In this document: positions 22,871 to 36,800 of the stretch, in pieces | Numbering within the stretch: position 1 is the first letter of the stretch | Layout of the letters: each line of letters begins with the position of its first letter | DNA from: Phallusia mammillata | Taxonomy: Eukaryota > Chordata > Ascidiacea > Phlebobranchia > Ascidiidae | Direction of reading: 5' to 3' | Assembly: GCA_003260075.1 (NCBI GenBank) | Contig: QLIY01000721.1 | Span: 1-64,000 of the forward strand | Length of the DNA: 64,000 nucleotides | Position numbers and translations under genes: made by a program | The notes under the pieces: generated by a model | The model's database searches: none | The model's input: the letters and a program-made list of their open reading frames with translations, nothing else | What the model was told of the DNA's origin: nothing

Positions 22871-23178
22871 TTTTAGGTGCGCCAAGAAGTGGTCTTTCTA
22901 CAACCCCATTTAAAATCTGGTGATGCGACTGTTAAATTGTAGTCGTCTCTTACGAGCAACGCGTGTATATTGCAGCACAAGTAACAAAAAAGGCAATTGT
23001 TTGGGCACAATCGACACTTGTAGTTTCGTCTGTGACGTAACAAACTGGCTTTGGATCAATCCTGGGCGTTGTAATCTTATAAAACTAGGTAATATTATTC
23101 TACATGTCGCGACAGGACAATTTTCGTGAGGAGTAGATTTATTTTTGAATGTTACAAAGTTATCAATACGATTTGGCA

Positions 23179-24978
23179 TACCAAAAAATGTTGTCGGGGC
23201 CGTATGAAATGACCTCATGTATTTTTCAGCAAAAATCGATCGTTTATTTATCTGGTAATGAAGTGGTTCTAAAACATTTTTTACCTGTACCTATAAAATC
23301 AAAACGTTCACCATTGGGACACTAAATTCCTGACTCATGAAGAGTTGATACTAGAGCCATTTTAGGGCGCACCGTAAACTACTGTAATGTATGAGTGTGA
23401 CAATTAAACGTACGTTTAAATGCTGCTAAATGGGGCACCGCATGTAAAGAGATAATTTTTACACTGAAACATTAACACACATGATAAAAACGCAAATATA
23501 TGTTTTGCTCAAATTACAAACATTACGATTAAGAGTATTTCGGAAAACCCATCATAATTATAAATGACGTCCTCGCATTAATTTGTTTTCTTTGAATTAT
23601 AAGATACCTTGATATGTTTGTTACATGAGCGTTTTTGTTTCCTGCCTAGTCGTTATTGCAAAATATATCTGCGTTGTTTATTGTGTAATTGCAATGCTCA
23701 ATACTTCACTTGTAACAATTCCTAGCAAGATCCAAGCACTATCTTTTCGAGCACAGCGATCCCTGAACAAAATTTTGCACTAAAAAAAAAAACGAAAGTC
23801 AAATTCCAAAGCTAACAGAGAATTTATTTGTGGTTTAGGACAAGCGGTTCTCAGCCTGGGTTATTTGACCCCCACGGGCTGAAAGACAATTCTAAGAATA
23901 AAAATTTTTGCTGTACGAATATAAGATGCAAAGTAGAGGATTAAAACATAAAAGTGCAATAAATGCAGTTTATCTTATTACAGGGTTAGCGAAGTTTTGT
24001 TTATTTAATCAGGCGGGTTGCAAGTTTCGGTTTTGGGAATTCCCTAGTTTACACCAAACAGTGGGGGGGGGGTACCAAAAAATGTTGTCGGGGCCGTATG
24101 AAATGACCTCATGTATTTTTCAGCAAAAATCGATCGTTTATTTATCTGGTAATGAAGTGGTTCTAAAACATTTTTTACCTGTACCTATAAAATCAAAACG
24201 TTCACCATTGGGACACTAAATTCCTGACTCATGAAGAGTTGATACTAGAGCCATTTTAGGGCGCACCGTAAACTACTGTAATGTATGAGTGTGACAATTA
24301 AACGTACGTTTAAATGCTGCTAAATGGGGCACCGCATGTAAAGAGATAATTTTTACACTGAAACATTAACACACATGATAAAAACGCAAATATACGTTTT
24401 GCTCAAATTACAAACATTACGATTAAGAGTATTTCGGAAAACCCATCATAATTATAAATGACGTCCTCGCATTAATTTGTTTTCTTTGAATTATAAGATA
24501 CCTTGATATGTTTGTTACATGAGCGTTTTTGTTTCCTGCCTAGTCGTTATTGCAAAATATATCTGCGTTGTTTATTGTGTAATTGCAATGCTCAATACTT
24601 CACTTGTAACAATTCCTAGCAAGATCCAAGCACTATCTTTTCGAGCACAGCGATCCCTGAACAAAATTTTGCACTAAAAAAAAAAAACGAAAGTCAAATT
24701 CCAAAGCTAACAGAGAATTTATTTGTGGTTTAGGACAAGCGGTTCTCAGCCTGGGTTATTTGACCCCCACGGGCTGAAAGACAATTCTAAGAATAAAAAT
24801 TTTTGCTGTACGAATATAAGATGCAAAGTAGAGGATTAAAACATAAAAGTACAATGCCAAGAAAGACAATGAAATAAATGCAGTTTATCTTATTGCAGGG
24901 TTAGCGAAGTTTTGTTTATTTAATCAGACAGGGTTGCAAGTTTCGGTTTTGGGAATTCCCTAGTTTACACCAAACAGT
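23179..24978. repeat. 0.9 kb direct duplication across a G10 run, probable allele overlap
   Basis: 23179-24062 (starting taccaaaaaatgttgtc, ending ccaaacagt) is repeated at 24073-24978 with very few differences and one insertion of about 20 bp near 24855. The copies are separated only by the G run 24063-24072. It is the longest overlap of this type in the window. Confidence 0.8.
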
Positions 24979-27061
24979 AAAATAACTTCGCAATGCTTGT
25001 TGGCAGTTCCTACGCCCTGCTATAAAATTCAACCTCCTACACACTGCACTCGTGACCAGACGAATTTCATTTATGTTGGCCTCGAGGGTAGTATTTCTTT
25101 GAAATATTGAGTAATTGTGCTTATGCCAAGTTTGTGGACTTTGGGCTACACCATGTTGAGGTAGTTAAGATACGTTATTGCACATTGGGCTGGATAAAAT
25201 TTCATGATTAAGCAGCATATCTTCTGAAAACTTTTAAATATTGTTTCTACAGCGGGTACATATTTTGCGAATTCAGTCTTGCAAAGCTAAGTGTTGTTTT
25301 GTTATATTTGCACAGGAAAAAGTTGTCGACCAAATATAAACTTTAATTTTGTTGTTGGTTGTACGGTATCTTCAAAAATCAATACTTTGTGGTCATTAGC
25401 AAGCAAAGCTTTTGCGCACAAAAGAATCGAAGAGGGTAATCAGTTAAAGAAATTCGTCTTTCAAAAGCAACTGACATCAGGATTTTACGATTGTTAAAGA
25501 CAGTGATAAGATTTGAATTCAACGGTAATTGCAAAGTACCCGGTTTTTAGTTAATTAGCTAAGACATGCCATGTAGCCACTATAAGCTTGTAATTCTGCA
25601 ACAATAGCTGGCATTGTACAACGCTTCGATGACCTCATATCCGGTCTAACAATCGGTTTTGTCGAGAACAGTGAAACAAAGGACGAGCGCACAAAAGCGC
25701 TCAACCCGCAATCTAATACATTATGCATCGCTTTACAAGCTATGACATTTACATTTCCGAAAATGATTAACATTGAACTCTTAGTTTTTGTTTGCCTTGT
25801 AGATTTTGGGTAGCAATAAAAATAGATTTTAAAATTGTCGTGTAAATGCTGTGGATGGATTTTAGTCCATTTGTGTTGTTCAAAACGATGTGTCACAACA
25901 TTTTCTTGAAATTAGTCTAACCATTATTGATCACCAAAGAGATGACACATTGTTGTCTAGTATTATTGTGGTAACTTGTTCTTAGAAGAAGTTCGCTAAT
26001 TATAACAGCAGTACTTGTCAGCTGGGTGAGCGGATTTTGTATTTTTGGTTTGTAAAACGAAACTCCAATAGAACACAAGCACATACAACATGTGGCAAAC
26101 ATAGCAAGGGCAATGGCTAAGCAAGGTGCGCTTACCAACTATACATTCCAGATCAGTTTAAGCTCTATGTGTTGGGTGTATTGCAACGGGTTCCTATCAC
26201 ACAAATGCATTGAACGGGCAAGGGAAGATCACCAACAAAAGGGTGGGGGTCGGGGGGTAATTAGCACCCCCTAAAATATACTTCAAACGTATGTTGGTGC
26301 TATGAGTAAGATTTGATTTGTCAGCGCACAAACGACATTAAACGTCACAGCTCTACTACGTCACAGCACTATTACGTAACGACTTCACCCCCGACTATAG
26401 AAAGAAACTAAACAAGTGTTAACGGGTAAAGCTTATGGCAAGTATTAAGCTGCAATAAAGGAGAGGTTAGGAATTCTACACAAACACTGCTAACACGCAA
26501 ATCAAGTTGCGCCCTAGTAAATTGAACTAGGTGGTAATAATGATAAAGTTGACAAAGCCGAAATGAAATTGTCTTTTGAAGTTTTTAATTAAATTCACAG
26601 TGGAAACTTAAATACGTGTTGAAAACTAATGTAAACTTCTGAGCAGCTGGAAATTGGGGAACTAAAATGATGCTTTAGGCAAATTTTACCACCACGAAAC
26701 TGAAAAAAAAATTTAACGATTAAAGAACATTGAACAAAATGAGCAAGCGAAACTTCAGCGGGAGGCATTTCCTTATAACACGGCATTCTTAGTTGGGTCA
26801 GGTATATGACATAACACAAAGAGTGTAAGTATTAACAGGCTTGAAATTGCACGGGTTTTAGCGAACAAAGAAACGGATCCTTAAAACAAACAAGAAGCAA
26901 CATCTAAGTTTCAATGTCTTATTGTTAATCTTAAAACCTATCCCATAAAGTATACACACGACTTGGATACAGCTACACGGCTACTTTACAACTACACGAC
27001 ACAAATACGACTTAGGATGATATGAAACATACAAAGGGAGACACCAGGAAAAGAGCTTGAC
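24979..27061. other. Intergenic, no gene seen
   Basis: AT-rich sequence up to the stop codon of the TMEM86-like gene. It holds short open frames only, none with a recognisable domain or supported splice sites. A transcript end of the minus-strand gene is expected just below 27062. Confidence 0.35.
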
Positions 27062-30000
27062 TTATTCAGACTTGTCTTTTTCTCCAATAACAGGTACAGG
27101 AGCACTTATATCCATTCCCGAGCCAGCTGGTGTGACCGAATCGGTTTTCTTTCGCATCAACTTACGGCGTTTGATTTCCCGATGTTTCACCACACTGAGG
27201 GCGAATCCCAGCTGGGCGAGGTAGTATGTTGTCATGACGATCCAACGTTGGTGAGGGACGTCCGAATGGAAACGGTTGATGGCCAGACAAGCGTCGGACA
27301 CACAGAATGAGATTGCGCCCAAACATGCAACTAACTCCGTCCATTTCTTATGGCTTTTACCATTGACTCCATCACGAACATCGCCCAAGCATCTAACAAT
27401 GTGATTTACGATTATTGCTTGCATGGTCAAGTGACAAGGCTTAACCTGACGATCACTGTTTGCCTTTTTCACTAAAATACAGTAAAACCAACGGACGATA
27501 AAATCCTTGGTAAAACAAAATCAGTTACTTGCATGGCGTTTGCTTTGTGCCAAAGAAACAATCATAATGAGTCGTCAAGAGGCATTGTTTCAAAGAAAAC
27601 ATGACCACGGAGCAATTACCATGTGGGTGGACCGAATAAAGTGACCCAGACAAAAGTGTATACAAACGAAACAGCTTTGGACTCATGTATATGGTAGTAA
27701 GGTTTTGCATGAAGTACAGTGCCAGCAAAAAAAATCTTTACATTTGGTCGGCAAAAAAAACTTTACATGTAGATTTTGCATAAGTTCTTAGCTTACTGTT
27801 TCCGCCAAAAGCATTGTGTTGGGGGGGGGGCGTATACAAACGAAACAGCTTTGGACTCATGTATATGGTAATAAGGTTTTGCATGAAGTACAGTGCCAGC
27901 AAAAAAATCTTTACATTTGGTCGGCAAAAAAAACTTTACATGTACATTTTGCATAAGTTCTTTTGCTTACTGTTTCCGCCAAAAGCATTGTGTTACAAAA
28001 ATGCTCGTAGTTATGTCATAAGGTACTGTCTGGCTACACTTCACCGCAAAGCCATTGCTCTGCGTGCCTGGTGTTGCGTTACAGCTTCGTAAATAGTAAG
28101 GTCGGAGAAATCACACAATATTTTTTTTCCTAAAGTTTCCAGGTCTGGCAAAATTTTATTCAAACACGAGAATGGGTGGAAAGAAGATGCAAATGGAAGA
28201 AAAGTATTGTGCCTCGACTTTGTCAGAGAATGGAGATTCTGTGACTGCTGTAGCCAAAAATAGTGGGGGTCTCAAGAAAGGCAATTTATCAATTAAAAGG
28301 TCAGCGGCGTAATTGCCACACAGGATGGTTCCGAAGAGGAAGTGAGGTTCTGGTGCACCTAAGAAGACTTCGCCAAGTACGGATAAGCTTTTGAAGCATG
28401 AAGTAACCTCATACCCACCTATAACCGCTGTTAAATTAAACAAAGCACCCTAAGCTTCTCCACAGCGTTTTAAACAGGCCAATTCGTCATTGACTCGAGA
28501 AGGATCTTAAGCTACCATTTCGCCATGCAGCAAAGAAGCCCATGCGGGGGGGGGGCGCACCTAAGAAGACTTCTCCAAGTACGGATAAGCTTTTGAAGCA
28601 TGAAGTAACCTCATACCCACCTGTAACCGCTGTTGAATTAAAAAAAACAAGCACCCTAAGCTTCTCCACAACGTTTTAAACAGGCCAATTCGTCATCGAC
28701 TCCAGAAGGATCTTAAGCTACCATTTCGCCATGCAGCAAAGAAGCCCATGCTCACTGCAGCAATCACAGAATCTCCTTTCTTTAACAAAGTCAAGGCACA
28801 AGATTTTTCTTCCATTTGCATCTTCTTTCCACCCATTTTCGTGTTTGAATAAAATTTTGCAAGGCCTGGAAACTTTAGGAAAATAAAAAATATTGTTTGA
28901 TTTCACCTACCTTACCATTCACGAAGCTGTAAAGCAACACAAGGCACGCAGAGCAATGGCTTTGCGGTAAAGTCAGACATTAGCTTATGACATAACTACA
29001 AGCGTTTTTGTAATACAATACTTTTGGCAGAAACAGTAAGCTTAGAACTTATGCAGAATTTACATGTAAAGTTTTTTTTTGCCGACCGAATGTCAAGATT
29101 TTTTTTGCCGGCACTGTACAATGAAATAACATGGTCAAAGTCATATAGACCGTACATTTAATGACTAAATGTGTATACTTGGCATGAAAACAGTATTTAC
29201 TGTCTTCAAAGCTGCATTGGCATATGATGTATAAATAAGCCATCAGCATGCACAGTGTATGTTATGATGGGGCATATGGCATCAAGGACTTAGACAACAA
29301 GAACAATGCACACTGTACAGGGGAAAAGGGGCGGGGGAAATGCCATAACATCCAACCCATATGGATGCTATCATGTGCATAGTGTTTATGTTCAAAGAAT
29401 TTGTTTTTATTACAGTAAAATCTGACTCCATTTAAAACTTCTATTCACATTTAAGGACAAAAGTAAAATGCAATAAAGAAATCACTATTGATTCAGTTGA
29501 TTAATAAAAATGCTTTTCTCACTCTAAAAATCTTTTTGCTACTTTTTCTACATTTCTTCCTATATCTTTTTTCAAATTGAGTAAAAGAAATTTTCGTCAA
29601 ACTAATGAGAACATCATATTTGCCATGTACAGCCAAACAAAAACCCCTTGACTTGGTTAAACTTACTTGATTTTAGCCAATGCTCTCCAATTCATGAACA
29701 GGATAAGCAGAATATACATGAGCACTGCCACTTTCAGTGCAATACCACTCAGACCATTGTAGATATACCAGTAGATCAAAAAACTTATAGGTGATAGTTT
29801 GAGGTACAGAGATGCCCGGAGTGGGTAAAATCCAAACGCAAAGATGTACATGATATGTGCCAAACCAAATGCAGCAACACCTGTGCAATTTAGAAAATTA
29901 TAGTTATGTATAGTTAGTTGTTTGATTGCAACACGATTTTGGTATTATTGCTGTGTTACATGACCTACACTTATTATATTAGAGGCCCCAAAAGGAAGGA

Positions 30001-31554
30001 TTTTAACCATCAAAGTATGTAGAATTAGGGTGTGAAAAAAGTATGGGTGTAAATTTACTAATACAATCTGCAAAAAGTTTGACTAGAGAAAACAAGTCAA
30101 ACCCTACAACTTAAATTCTTTGGCTAAAATACCGCTAAGTCAGTTTAAGCCACTCTTTATGATTAGTTAATGGATTATTACAATACACATCATCACATGA
30201 AAAAAAGCAAGCAGTATTTAAAGGAACTTGTTTTACCGTGAAGAAAGTATCCTTCATCAGCGTAAACCAGGCAAATATCACCAAGCATTGAGAGAAGTAG
30301 ACCACCTAAAATTCGTCTTGAGTAATTGTTCTTTGATGTGAAACTAAAACCATCATACCTAAATCAACAAACAATTATTTGCTGGAGAAGCAAGTGGTAT
30401 TCAATTTTAACTGAATTGTATTGAAAAATCATAGAATTCAATGTTGGAAAAACATTTGTAACATGTAAAAATGTTAAGTTATATATTTTTTTTACAAAGT
30501 CCATACAAAGTCTTTTACATTAACTTATTTTTCAATTTTTAATGTTGTTTTGGCCAAGAATGAAAAACACTGATAGCTTCAGGTTGTTGTAAAAACAGGA
30601 AGTTTTGACTCACCATAGCACGAATATACACAGACTCAAAGTAGGCAAACATTTTAAAATAGCAACAACAACATTGGGAGGATTGATTTCAGGAACTAGA
30701 ATCATGTAAATGCAGGCTGTCTTCAGAAATGGGACAAGACGGGGTCCAAAGTAGGAGAATTTTGTGTGCTGTAAACAAATGTCATCCAAAAGTTTTTTTA
30801 AACCTTCCAATTAATTTTTTTTAAAGACTTTAACACCACAATGGTAGATTAAACAAAACAAAAAAACAAATCTGTTTTGAGAAAATTGACACTGCAACTC
30901 TGTATAGTAATTGTTTTGTATTGTTGGTACTGTTGTGTCATTTAATATGAAAAGTGAGATACTTAGTGATAATAGGAGCACCAATGTATCAATATATTTG
31001 GCAGAGTACTGCAGTGTATGCCCAAATGTATTTACTCAAAGCATTGTGGTGTACAATGCTTCATTTTGCAACATACCATTAGCAACAAAAAGATAGCAAA
31101 TGCCTAATCTAATAAAAAAATCAATATTAACTGCAATGTGGTGAGCTACAATGACCAAAGGCTGCTGTGATGCTAAATTCTGCTTACCCTGCTTCGCAGT
31201 ACTGTTGGTAGTTTTGCATTATTTATTAGTTATGAACTCAGCTACATGCAGGTAATTTTATTAATGCGGCTAGGAGACAAAACAGAATGGACAGGAACAT
31301 GAACATAAACAACTGTCAATGACATTACAAATCATTTAAAATGGTTGTAAATTTCAAGTCACAATTTAGTAAGCCCTCTATCAAGCTTTACAATGTGACT
31401 AATTTTTATTTGATAATAGTTATAAATTCCAAAATTACAATTAAAAACTCCAAAGATAATAGTTAAGAAATAGACAAATTATTTTAATGTAGTGTAATCC
31501 CACCTTGCTATCATTGCAGCATGATACTTCATCATCTGAAGAACAACATGCCAT
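27062..31554 (-). CDS. TMEM86A: TMEM86/YhhN family membrane protein (lysoplasmalogenase-like), five exons
   Basis: Minus-strand exons are 31504-31554 (proposed first exon, starts MACCSSDDE), 30614-30768, 30237-30358, 29667-29880 and 27062-27392. The phases close exactly to 291 codons including the stop. Family hallmarks are GPRLVPFLKTACIYMIL near the N-terminus, LLLSMLGDICLVYADEGYFLHG, GLAHIMYIFAFG, and in the last exon KKWTELVACLGAISFCVSD followed by NRF...RWIVMTTYYLAQLGFALSV. These match TMEM86A/B, which hydrolyse the vinyl-ether bond of lysoplasmalogens in intracellular membranes. The hydrophobic segments fit a roughly eight-pass protein. The last-exon start at 27392 is chosen because the frame upstream (to 27472) does not fit the phase of the preceding exon. 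The first exon is the least certain part. TMEM86B is an alternative name. Confidence 0.8.
27717..29116. mobile_element. Tc1/mariner-like fold-back element with long inverted arms, in the last TMEM86 intron
   Basis: The left end TA|cagtgccagcaaaaaa and the right end ttttttgccggcactg|TA are inverted repeats with TA at both borders. The arms extend inward for several hundred bases: for example 28136-28195 is the reverse complement of about 28805-28875, and 27930-27990 pairs with about 29030-29075. The left end appears twice (27717 and 27891) because a G10 join at 27821-27830 duplicates about 165 bp. A second join at 28546-28555 duplicates about 190 bp of the interior. The real element is therefore near 1 kb. 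No transposase is seen. Confidence 0.65.
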
Positions 31555-33846
31555 GATGAGTTGAGATGATTGGCAGCAGTAAAAAAATATATTGATACGA
31601 CCAAACTACAAAGTCACAACTTAAATCTAGTCAATACGTTTTTTTGTCAAAGTATAACAGCACAAAAACACCTGTGACTGAACAATACAATAAATAATAT
31701 GTGATTGTTAACATATTCAAAATTCAAAACTTTTTACAGCAACTGCAACGGGCGCTACTTTTTTCGTATGGCCTTTGTTATAATATAATTATTTTTCATG
31801 GTATCACGCTGTTCTTGCGCCTTTCGCTTGTTGCTACGCAATCGTCATTCATTGCTCTGATGAAGCCCTACCGATCTGGTGGGCGAAACATCAGCGAAAA
31901 TACAAGTTATGGACAAAAACAACTAGTATTTTTGTTTAACATTACACCAGTTGAGCAACATATTAGTTAGAAAATAAGTTTAAATGCACTTCCATGGACA
32001 TACTACAACTGATGGATGTTGACAGGTTTTATACTTAACTCAAGGACAAACTTTAGTAACATCAGCTAAATTTCTGGTAATCAGTTATAAAGTCACGCGC
32101 TTCTAGTACCTCTTTCCACTCAATGGTTACTCGCTATGTTGTTTACAACATAAGGGACTCAAATACGGTCTTCTGATTGGTCGAAACGCCCACCAAAAGA
32201 AGGCGTATTTGGTGGCGGTTCTCACTTAGCAAAACAAAGAGCAAAGTCCAAAGACGTTGGACGGAACGAGAGCTCCTCTAAGTGACCGCAAACAGAATTG
32301 AATGAGTAAAGTATTGATTTACATGTCCGGTGACCTTACATGCACTACCATAGGTAAGCACACAATATTATTTCGAGTGTTTGGTGATCAGCATTTGTTT
32401 CTTTTCAATGTCCTGATTCAAACCAAGCAATATTGTTTTGAGTGGTATCGAAAACCAACTTTAACAACATTTTTTTCATATTTCAGATTAGCAAAACTTA
32501 CTTTTTATCGTTTTAGAACATACATACCGACAATTTACTTCCATTTCATGGAATGATTGATTGAGATGTATTTGCGAGAAAAATAAACTCATCTCTCAAA
32601 ACGCGTCATAAATGTTGTGCGACTGCTTTGTGTCTAACAATGCTTGACAACAGTCGTTGCTAGCAAAAGCCGCCGGCAATGTTCAAGTTTTGTAAATTGA
32701 AATTACTAAATTTTCCGCGTCTTGTGAACTTTTTCGGCACGTAAGTATTCCAAAAATTGTCCATGTGATTTAGAATTAATATTTTGAGCTGGAATATGGC
32801 AACATTGTCTTTGGCTGAAAATGCGAAAATGTCTATTTTTGTGGTCTTTAACAAACTCTTATTTTCACAATAATTATTTGAAACTACGTTTGGCAATTCA
32901 CTTTTTGTTTTTATGTTTAGGTTATAATCGTCAGTGTAATGTTGGCTAATTCTTTGTAAAAATTAATATTCGAATATTTTCATGGATTTGATCCCAAGTT
33001 TCACACTCCCGAAATAGAAGCAAACATTCCAAAATAGAAGCACATAGTTTTAGCCAATGTATTGAACCTGAACTGTACCTCAATACACAAACTGGTTTGA
33101 TCAGTTTAATTCATTAAACCTAAATGAAAATATAGAATACATTTTGGTAAAAACCCAAACCGTGATTGAACCTTATGTTTGGTTACCATGTAGCCTAAAG
33201 TGGGAATTAACCAGTAAAGATGCCCCTTGTATAGTTTGATGCAATTTAATTACAGCTTTATAGATTTTTGGGCAACATATCAAGGAAGATGTGAGTAACA
33301 GATATACAGTGTTTAAAAATGGCGAATTTTAAGAGTTGTGCAGTTCTGGGGTAAAACCTGTCTGAAGTTTGAAAAAGAAAAGAAGACTTATACCAGTTAA
33401 AAAACAGTTTAGACCTGGTAATTTGCCCAAACTGAAACAAAACCTAAAAATGTTTTTTCTTGCAAAACCTGAGCACCCAAAACCAACAAGACAAGCAGTT
33501 CATCATTATTGTTAAAAAAGCATAGGTTACAAATTTTTCATTCTTCTCTGCCGCTAACAAGTTCACTATTTTTTATACTTCTCTTGTCAACACTTTCACA
33601 CTGTCAGCGTTATTACACTAGCAAAGATGTCAAGAATTATAATGGCAGTAAAAATCAGCAGCAGAAATTTAATTTGTTTAGATCTTTTTATGTTTATATT
33701 TAGAAGTAGATGATTCTGTTGATTCCAGTGCATTTCAGCAAAACTCCTATATTTTCACAATTTATTTGAGGTGTCAATTAAGGTCATGTGTTTAACTTAT
33801 TAGGCAAGTTAATTGACACTGAAAGATTATTACCGAGACAACAAAA
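31555..33846. promoter_or_regulatory. Head-to-head promoter region between the TMEM86-like and dynein genes
   Basis: The two genes diverge from this 2.3 kb stretch. It contains a CCAAT-type motif (attgg at 32176-32180) and a repeat with a hammerhead-like core (31857-31889). An ATG-led candidate exon (32302-32352) ends in a strong donor (CATAG|gtaagc). A possible splice acceptor (ttattag) ends at about 33803, upstream of the dynein ATG. No TATA box is obvious near either start. Confidence 0.35.
31857..31889 (+). ncRNA. Hammerhead-ribozyme-like core (CTGATGA...GAAAC) in a repeat
   Basis: CTGATGA at 31857-31863 and GAAAC at 31885-31889 flank a helix in which gccc pairs with gggc and acc with ggt around a gatct loop. 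One unpaired A sits between the core and the helix. The downstream sequence (atcagcg) does not give an obvious cleavage triplet, so this is probably a degenerate copy. The motif is known from Penelope-like elements and retrozymes. Confidence 0.3.
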
Positions 33847-36800
33847 ATGTCATTGGATGATCCTCGTGTTGAGTGGATGAGAGATAAAGTCTGCCTGGGA
33901 CTCAACATTACAGATTATGAGGTAGGAGTTGAAATGTGTCATATATTTACTCTTAAAAATTCAATCATACATGTAAAAATCAATTAGTCCTCGATTTAAA
34001 AACAATTGTGTTGTAAAATGCCTTAATATCAATGGGGCCAAATCTAATGTACATGTAAAGTATGTATCTATTGTAAATACATTAAATGCTACTGTGATAA
34101 TTTAATAAATGAGGGATAGTATCCGTAAAATACCATCAGATTTATTAAAACCTTGTTTCAAATTGCCCTTTATCTAATACAATTGTGTTGTTTAGAAATA
34201 TTTTTAATGTATAGTTCTAATCTGTATTTGTGAATTGTCAGGTATTTGGAGACCTACTAAGTCGTACAGATGGAGAGAATGAATTACAAATTCTACAATT
34301 TTTCAACTCATCATCAGATGATGACAGCACATCAACGTTACTCTTCTATGCACGAACTGTGGAAGAAGAGCAAGAAGTTGAAGTAGAATATGGTATAATA
34401 AATTACTTATCAAAGTATAATGTGGTTTTGTTGAGGTAAATTGTAAAATTTGTTTTATTTTACTACCTTAGCATACATTACAAAAACTACATTAGTATAC
34501 ATAGTGTATACACATTTTTTGGTCATGATATTTTCTTCTTGTTACACACAATTCTCTATATTAATGTGCTGCAAATAATATGCAGACAACTTAAAATTTT
34601 TATGGAACAGTTAGCTGTTATTTCATGAAGGTTTCCCCCCAATATTTAGGACACACTCAGTTATGTCTTTAACTTACAAAACAAACTTTTACAACAAGTT
34701 TTATCAGTTGCTATTTTTTCTTGTACGAAACATACTAGTTTCAAGATCCAACATAACTATTGTTTAACAGTCATTTTGTGTGTTTAGAACCAGATATTCC
34801 TGACATTGCCTCTGAGGCTGGGTCAAGTTCAAGTGATAAACCTCGTAGTTCTGGATCTGGAGATGGGGGAGAAAATAATGCTGAACCTGCTGATGCTCCA
34901 CAAGATGATGCCCAACCTCAAGAGGGTAAATAAGTGCATGTTGTTTTGTCTATTTTTTTTTCTTCTTTTTCTTTATCATGCCAGTTTTTTGTTTCACCTG
35001 TTTGGTCAAGAAATAGTATAACAATCTTTTTTAATTAACGTGCACTTGTGCAGTGACACATTTGTTTTGCTTAAAGTAACAATTGAACTTAAATTATGTA
35101 ACATCTTTTGTATGGCAAATAAAATATGAAGATCACCGTAGTCTATAGTAATGTAGTACAAATGTAGTATATATATGTATACAGGCATATTGCATTACCT
35201 TTGAGACAGGCCATTGGTTATTTTACAACAACGAATAAAACTTACATGTCCATGAGTTTTAAGTTCTTATTGTCAGACCCTTAATAGATTTGTAAGACAA
35301 TGGATTAAAAAAATGGCTTACAAAGTTCAAAAAAACTGTTATCATTTTATTTTTCAATTTAGAACCTGCTCCCGTTAATGAGGAACAAGCTGTCACAACA
35401 GACGATACTGCTCCAACAACTAATGAAGCTGGCGATGTAGAAGAAGAGCCACCAGCAAGAGAAGTTCACACTGTAAGTAATACTTATTAATTGAACACAA
35501 TGTGCTGATAGCATAACTTGCAGACACTGTTTCGACCTAAAGATTGTATCAGTGCTAAGGGCCATGACATTGGCCATAACAGGCTTTCTCTGGCACTATT
35601 TTAAAATTTATTGTACTTTCGAATTGGTGCTAGTGTTGGTTACATTAAGCAATATACTAATTTGTTTTATCTATTGGTATTTCAATTCTACCTTTATAAA
35701 GTATTACTGCTCAACACTTACTATTCATTTTGCAGAAAATCGTCATCCAAACGATTGTTAAACAAGTTTTATTCTTGAGTGAATCTCATTTGCCCGAGAA
35801 CCAGTTGGACAAGGTGACTACTGTCAATTTAAAAAACAGTTGGCTACAAAAGTTGTCCATCCAAATAGTGAATAAACTCATGAAATATTCAATAAAACTC
35901 ACAGAAGTTTAAAGATAACCATATTTTTTCAATTGGCAGGAATGTGTGTACTTTCTTCGAAACACGGCCGGAGTTATTCCCGTCCCAAACGACATTGAGG
36001 AGGCCAATTCAGTTTTGTCAGGTTACATTGAAACAGGGGTTCTCAACAGTCATTCACTTGTCATGCTGGAGCAAATGATAGCACAGGTTCGAATACATTA
36101 TGAGTGTAAAATCTCTATTTCAAGATTTCTAAATTTCATAAATGTAGAAAATACTAGTAGCTTCTAATGATGCATTTTTTGCTGACATTAATAATTCACT
36201 TGTGTGGAAAAGTTTGTTTGTTTCATTCTTTGTCATGGTTGGTCATAACAATAATCGCCTTAATGCATTATTTTCACAATGATTACAGAGTACCCCTTGG
36301 TTTCAAGTTTGATTTTCTGGGTTATCAAATCCAAGAAAAAAATTAGTTTATTGAACAAGGTTCTTTGTGTTAAAACAATACTGCTCAAGTTTTTTGCTCA
36401 AAGAAACACAAGTGGCAAAGACGGGATTTGTACCCACAACGTTGTGAGCACTAAGCAGTTGCTAGAACTGCTTGCTTATATTGGTGATAAAGTACTCAGA
36501 TATACTGTTGATATTAGTTAGATGTTAGAGATTTTAGTGTCTAACTTTACCAACTTGTTTGCAGGTGTTTGTTCCTCTTCTGTCATTTGGCCAACACAAA
36601 TCTGGGGAAATCCCCTCTTCTGTTGCCCCGACCCCCCAGTTAGACCCATCCCCTCGACCAGAAACACCCAGGTATGTTTCATTTTTACCCAAACCTGATT
36701 TACAGTTAAGTAGGTACTTACCAAAAATTTTTAAAGCTCTGTTTTGTGTTGTCGTGTAGAGCAGTTATAATTAGGTTTGTTGCTGTTTATTTTTAATTTT

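Noticed and set aside
27393..27472. N-terminal extension of the last TMEM86 exon (open to 27472)
   Set aside because: Its phase does not fit the preceding exon, whereas the acceptor at 27392/27393 restores the frame exactly.
28156..28906. Minus-strand open frames as extra TMEM86 exons
   Set aside because: They lie in the inverted arms and interior of the fold-back element, and the TMEM86 frame closes exactly without them.
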